In this document: positions 4,735 to 5,978 of the stretch, in pieces
Position numbering within the stretch: position 1 is the first letter of the stretch
Layout: each line of letters starts with the position of its first letter
DNA from: Candidatus Iainarchaeum sp.
GTDB lineage: Archaea > Iainarchaeota > Iainarchaeia > Iainarchaeales > GCA-2688035
Length of the DNA: 5,978 bases
Assembly (NCBI GenBank): GCA_028712575.1
Contig: JAQTPU010000053.1
Coordinates: forward strand, 1 to 5,978
Reading direction: 5' to 3'
Translations under genes and position numbers: made by a program
The notes under the pieces: model-generated
Told to the model about the DNA's origin: nothing
Database searches by the model: none
What the model saw: only the letters and a program-made list of their open reading frames with translations

Positions 4735-5978
4735 ATGCGAATTTTAATGTTAAATCCCCCTTTTATTCCGAAGTATTCCCGCTCTTCCAGAAGCCCGGCA
4801 GTGACAAAAGGCGGCACGATTTATTATCCTCTCTGGCTTGCATATGCCACCGGAGTTCTTGAAGAGGCAGGCCATGAGGTAAGGCTTGTTGATGCGCCTG
4901 CAGAACCCTTGACAGAGGCCGAAGTCCTGAAAATTGCAGAGGATTTTGCCCCAAAAATGGTTGTGCTTGACACAAGCACTGCAAGCATCCATAATGACGT
5001 GAAAATTCTTGAGAGAATAAAAAAAGAAATTCCATGCTTCGGGGTTTTGGTTGGGCCGCATGTAAGCGCCCTGCCTGTTGAAACAATGAAAATGAGCAGT
5101 GCAATTGATGCAATCTGTGTCCAGGAATATGACTATACATTAAGGGAAATTGCGGAAGAACTCGAAAAGAAAAAAGCAAACCTGCTTAAAATAAGGGGAA
5201 TTGTTTGCAGGGGCAAAAAAAAGATTATTTCAAACAAGCTGCGTGAAAAAATACAGAATCTTGATGAACTGCCTTTCGTAAGCAGGGTTTACAAAAAGCA
5301 CCTGGATTACAAAAAATATTTTTACAGCGCAAACCGCTGGCCGGAAATAACAATAATTACTGGCAGGGGCTGCCCCTTCAACTGCAAATTCTGCAACTGG
5401 ACACAGAACCTGCAGACAGGCTCGTATAGGAAAAGAAGCATTGGAAACGTAATTGAAGAACTGGAATACATAAAGGGAAATTTCAAGGGGGTAAAGGAAA
5501 TTTTTATTGAAGACGACACTTTCACTGCAGATTCTGGACGGGTTGAAGAATTCTGCAGGGCAAAAATCGCATCAGGAATAAAAATTCCCTGGAGCTGCAA
5601 TGCGCGCGCAGACGTCCCTCTCGAAACCCTGAAGCTAATGAAAAAGGCAGGCTGCAGGCTTCTCTGCGTTGGCTTTGAATCAGGAAGCCAGGAAGTTTTA
5701 AATGCAGCAGGAAAAGCGACAACTCCCGGAGGAATGCTGAAATTCATGGGCAATGCAAAAAAAGCGGGAATTCTTGTCCATGGCTGTTTTATGATTGGAA
5801 ATCCCCTGGATAATGCGGAAACAATAAAGGCAACAATAGAGCTTGCAAAAAAAATCAATCCCGACACTGCACAGTTCTTCCCCATAATGGTTTATCCGGG
5901 GACTGCTACGTATGATTTTTTCAGGCAGAAAGGATATCTTGTCAGCGATGATTTCAGCAAATGGGTCGATGAAAAAGG
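4735..5978 (+). CDS. B12-binding-type radical SAM protein, N-terminal 414 residues (runs off the right edge)
   Basis: The frame is open from the ATG at 4735 to the window edge with no stop. The N-terminal part (about 1-130) has the cobalamin-binding Rossmann fold typical of this class: MRILMLNPPF at the start, YYPLWLAYATGVLEEAGHEV, VRLVDAP (49-55), VVLDTSTAS (76-84) and VLVGPHVSAL. The classical DxHxxG lower-ligand motif is not visible, as in BchE/HpnJ-like members. The radical SAM core has GCPFNCKFC (C213, C217, C220), EIFIEDDTF (253-261), a WSCNARADV strand, GFESGSQEVL and a GCFMIGNP strand. From memory the whole chain, including YPLWLA, LVDAP, TSTAS and WSCNARADV, looks most like HpnJ/BchE-type enzymes, but the substrate is unknown. 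The ATG at 4735 gives the standard family start; GTGA at 4726-4729 serves as a Shine-Dalgarno-like site, and that GTG is an in-frame alternative. It lies 18 bases after rmlA, so it shares the operon and probably acts on the same product. Confidence 0.9.
   Translation, partial: MRILMLNPPFIPKYSRSSRSPAVTKGGTIYYPLWLAYATGVLEEAGHEVRLVDAPAEPLTEAEVLKIAEDFAPKMVVLDTSTASIHNDVKILERIKKEIPCFGVLVGPHVSALPVETMKMSSAIDAICVQEYDYTLREIAEELEKKKANLLKIRGIVCRGKKKIISNKLREKIQNLDELPFVSRVYKKHLDYKKYFYSANRWPEITIITGRGCPFNCKFCNWTQNLQTGSYRKRSIGNVIEELEYIKGNFKGVKEIFIEDDTFTADSGRVEEFCRAKIASGIKIPWSCNARADVPLETLKLMKKAGCRLLCVGFESGSQEVLNAAGKATTPGGMLKFMGNAKKAGILVHGCFMIGNPLDNAETIKATIELAKKINPDTAQFFPIMVYPGTATYDFFRQKGYLVSDDFSKWVDEK

Noticed and set aside
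5322..5885. 187-residue reverse-strand reading frame
   Set aside because: It lies entirely antisense to the B12-type radical SAM gene, whose forward frame has clear motifs throughout.

Overview
The window looks like part of a surface-polysaccharide or glycoconjugate locus from an archaeon. The evidence is TATA-type promoter sequence rather than a clear bacterial -35/-10 pair, a short archaeal-style RmlA, frequent AGG/AGA/ATA codons, Shine-Dalgarno sites matching GGAGGTGAT, tightly overlapping genes, and an HTH-LAGLIDADG endonuclease of a kind common in archaea. A small-genome (DPANN-like) archaeon is my best guess, but this is inference from style; the window has no rRNA or other marker gene.

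Layout. On the minus strand, a family 2 glycosyltransferase with a C-terminal membrane anchor (417-1400) is followed by an overlapping radical SAM protein that runs off the left edge (1-429). A 242-base divergent intergenic region (1401-1642) holds TATA-like elements for both directions and a cluster of inverted repeats. On the plus strand come rmlB (1643-2608), a small two-helix membrane protein (2605-3009), a short GC-rich island without an assignable gene (3010-3103), an HTH-LAGLIDADG homing-endonuclease-like gene (3104-3952), rmlA (3949-4716), and a B12-binding-type radical SAM enzyme that runs off the right edge (4735-5978).

How it fits together. RmlA and RmlB catalyse the first two steps of dTDP-deoxyhexose synthesis: glucose-1-phosphate to dTDP-glucose, then to dTDP-4-keto-6-deoxyglucose. 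The glycosyltransferase could transfer such a sugar at the membrane, and the two radical SAM enzymes may modify a sugar, lipid or other component of the same product. RmlC and RmlD are not in the window, so the final sugar (rhamnose or another) is open.

The most unusual part is 2605-3948. This AT-rich cassette, made of the small membrane protein, the GC-rich island and the endonuclease, sits exactly between two ATGA stop/start junctions inside what would otherwise be a contiguous rmlB-rmlA operon. It looks like a recently acquired mobile segment that kept translational coupling and supplies the ribosome binding site of rmlA.
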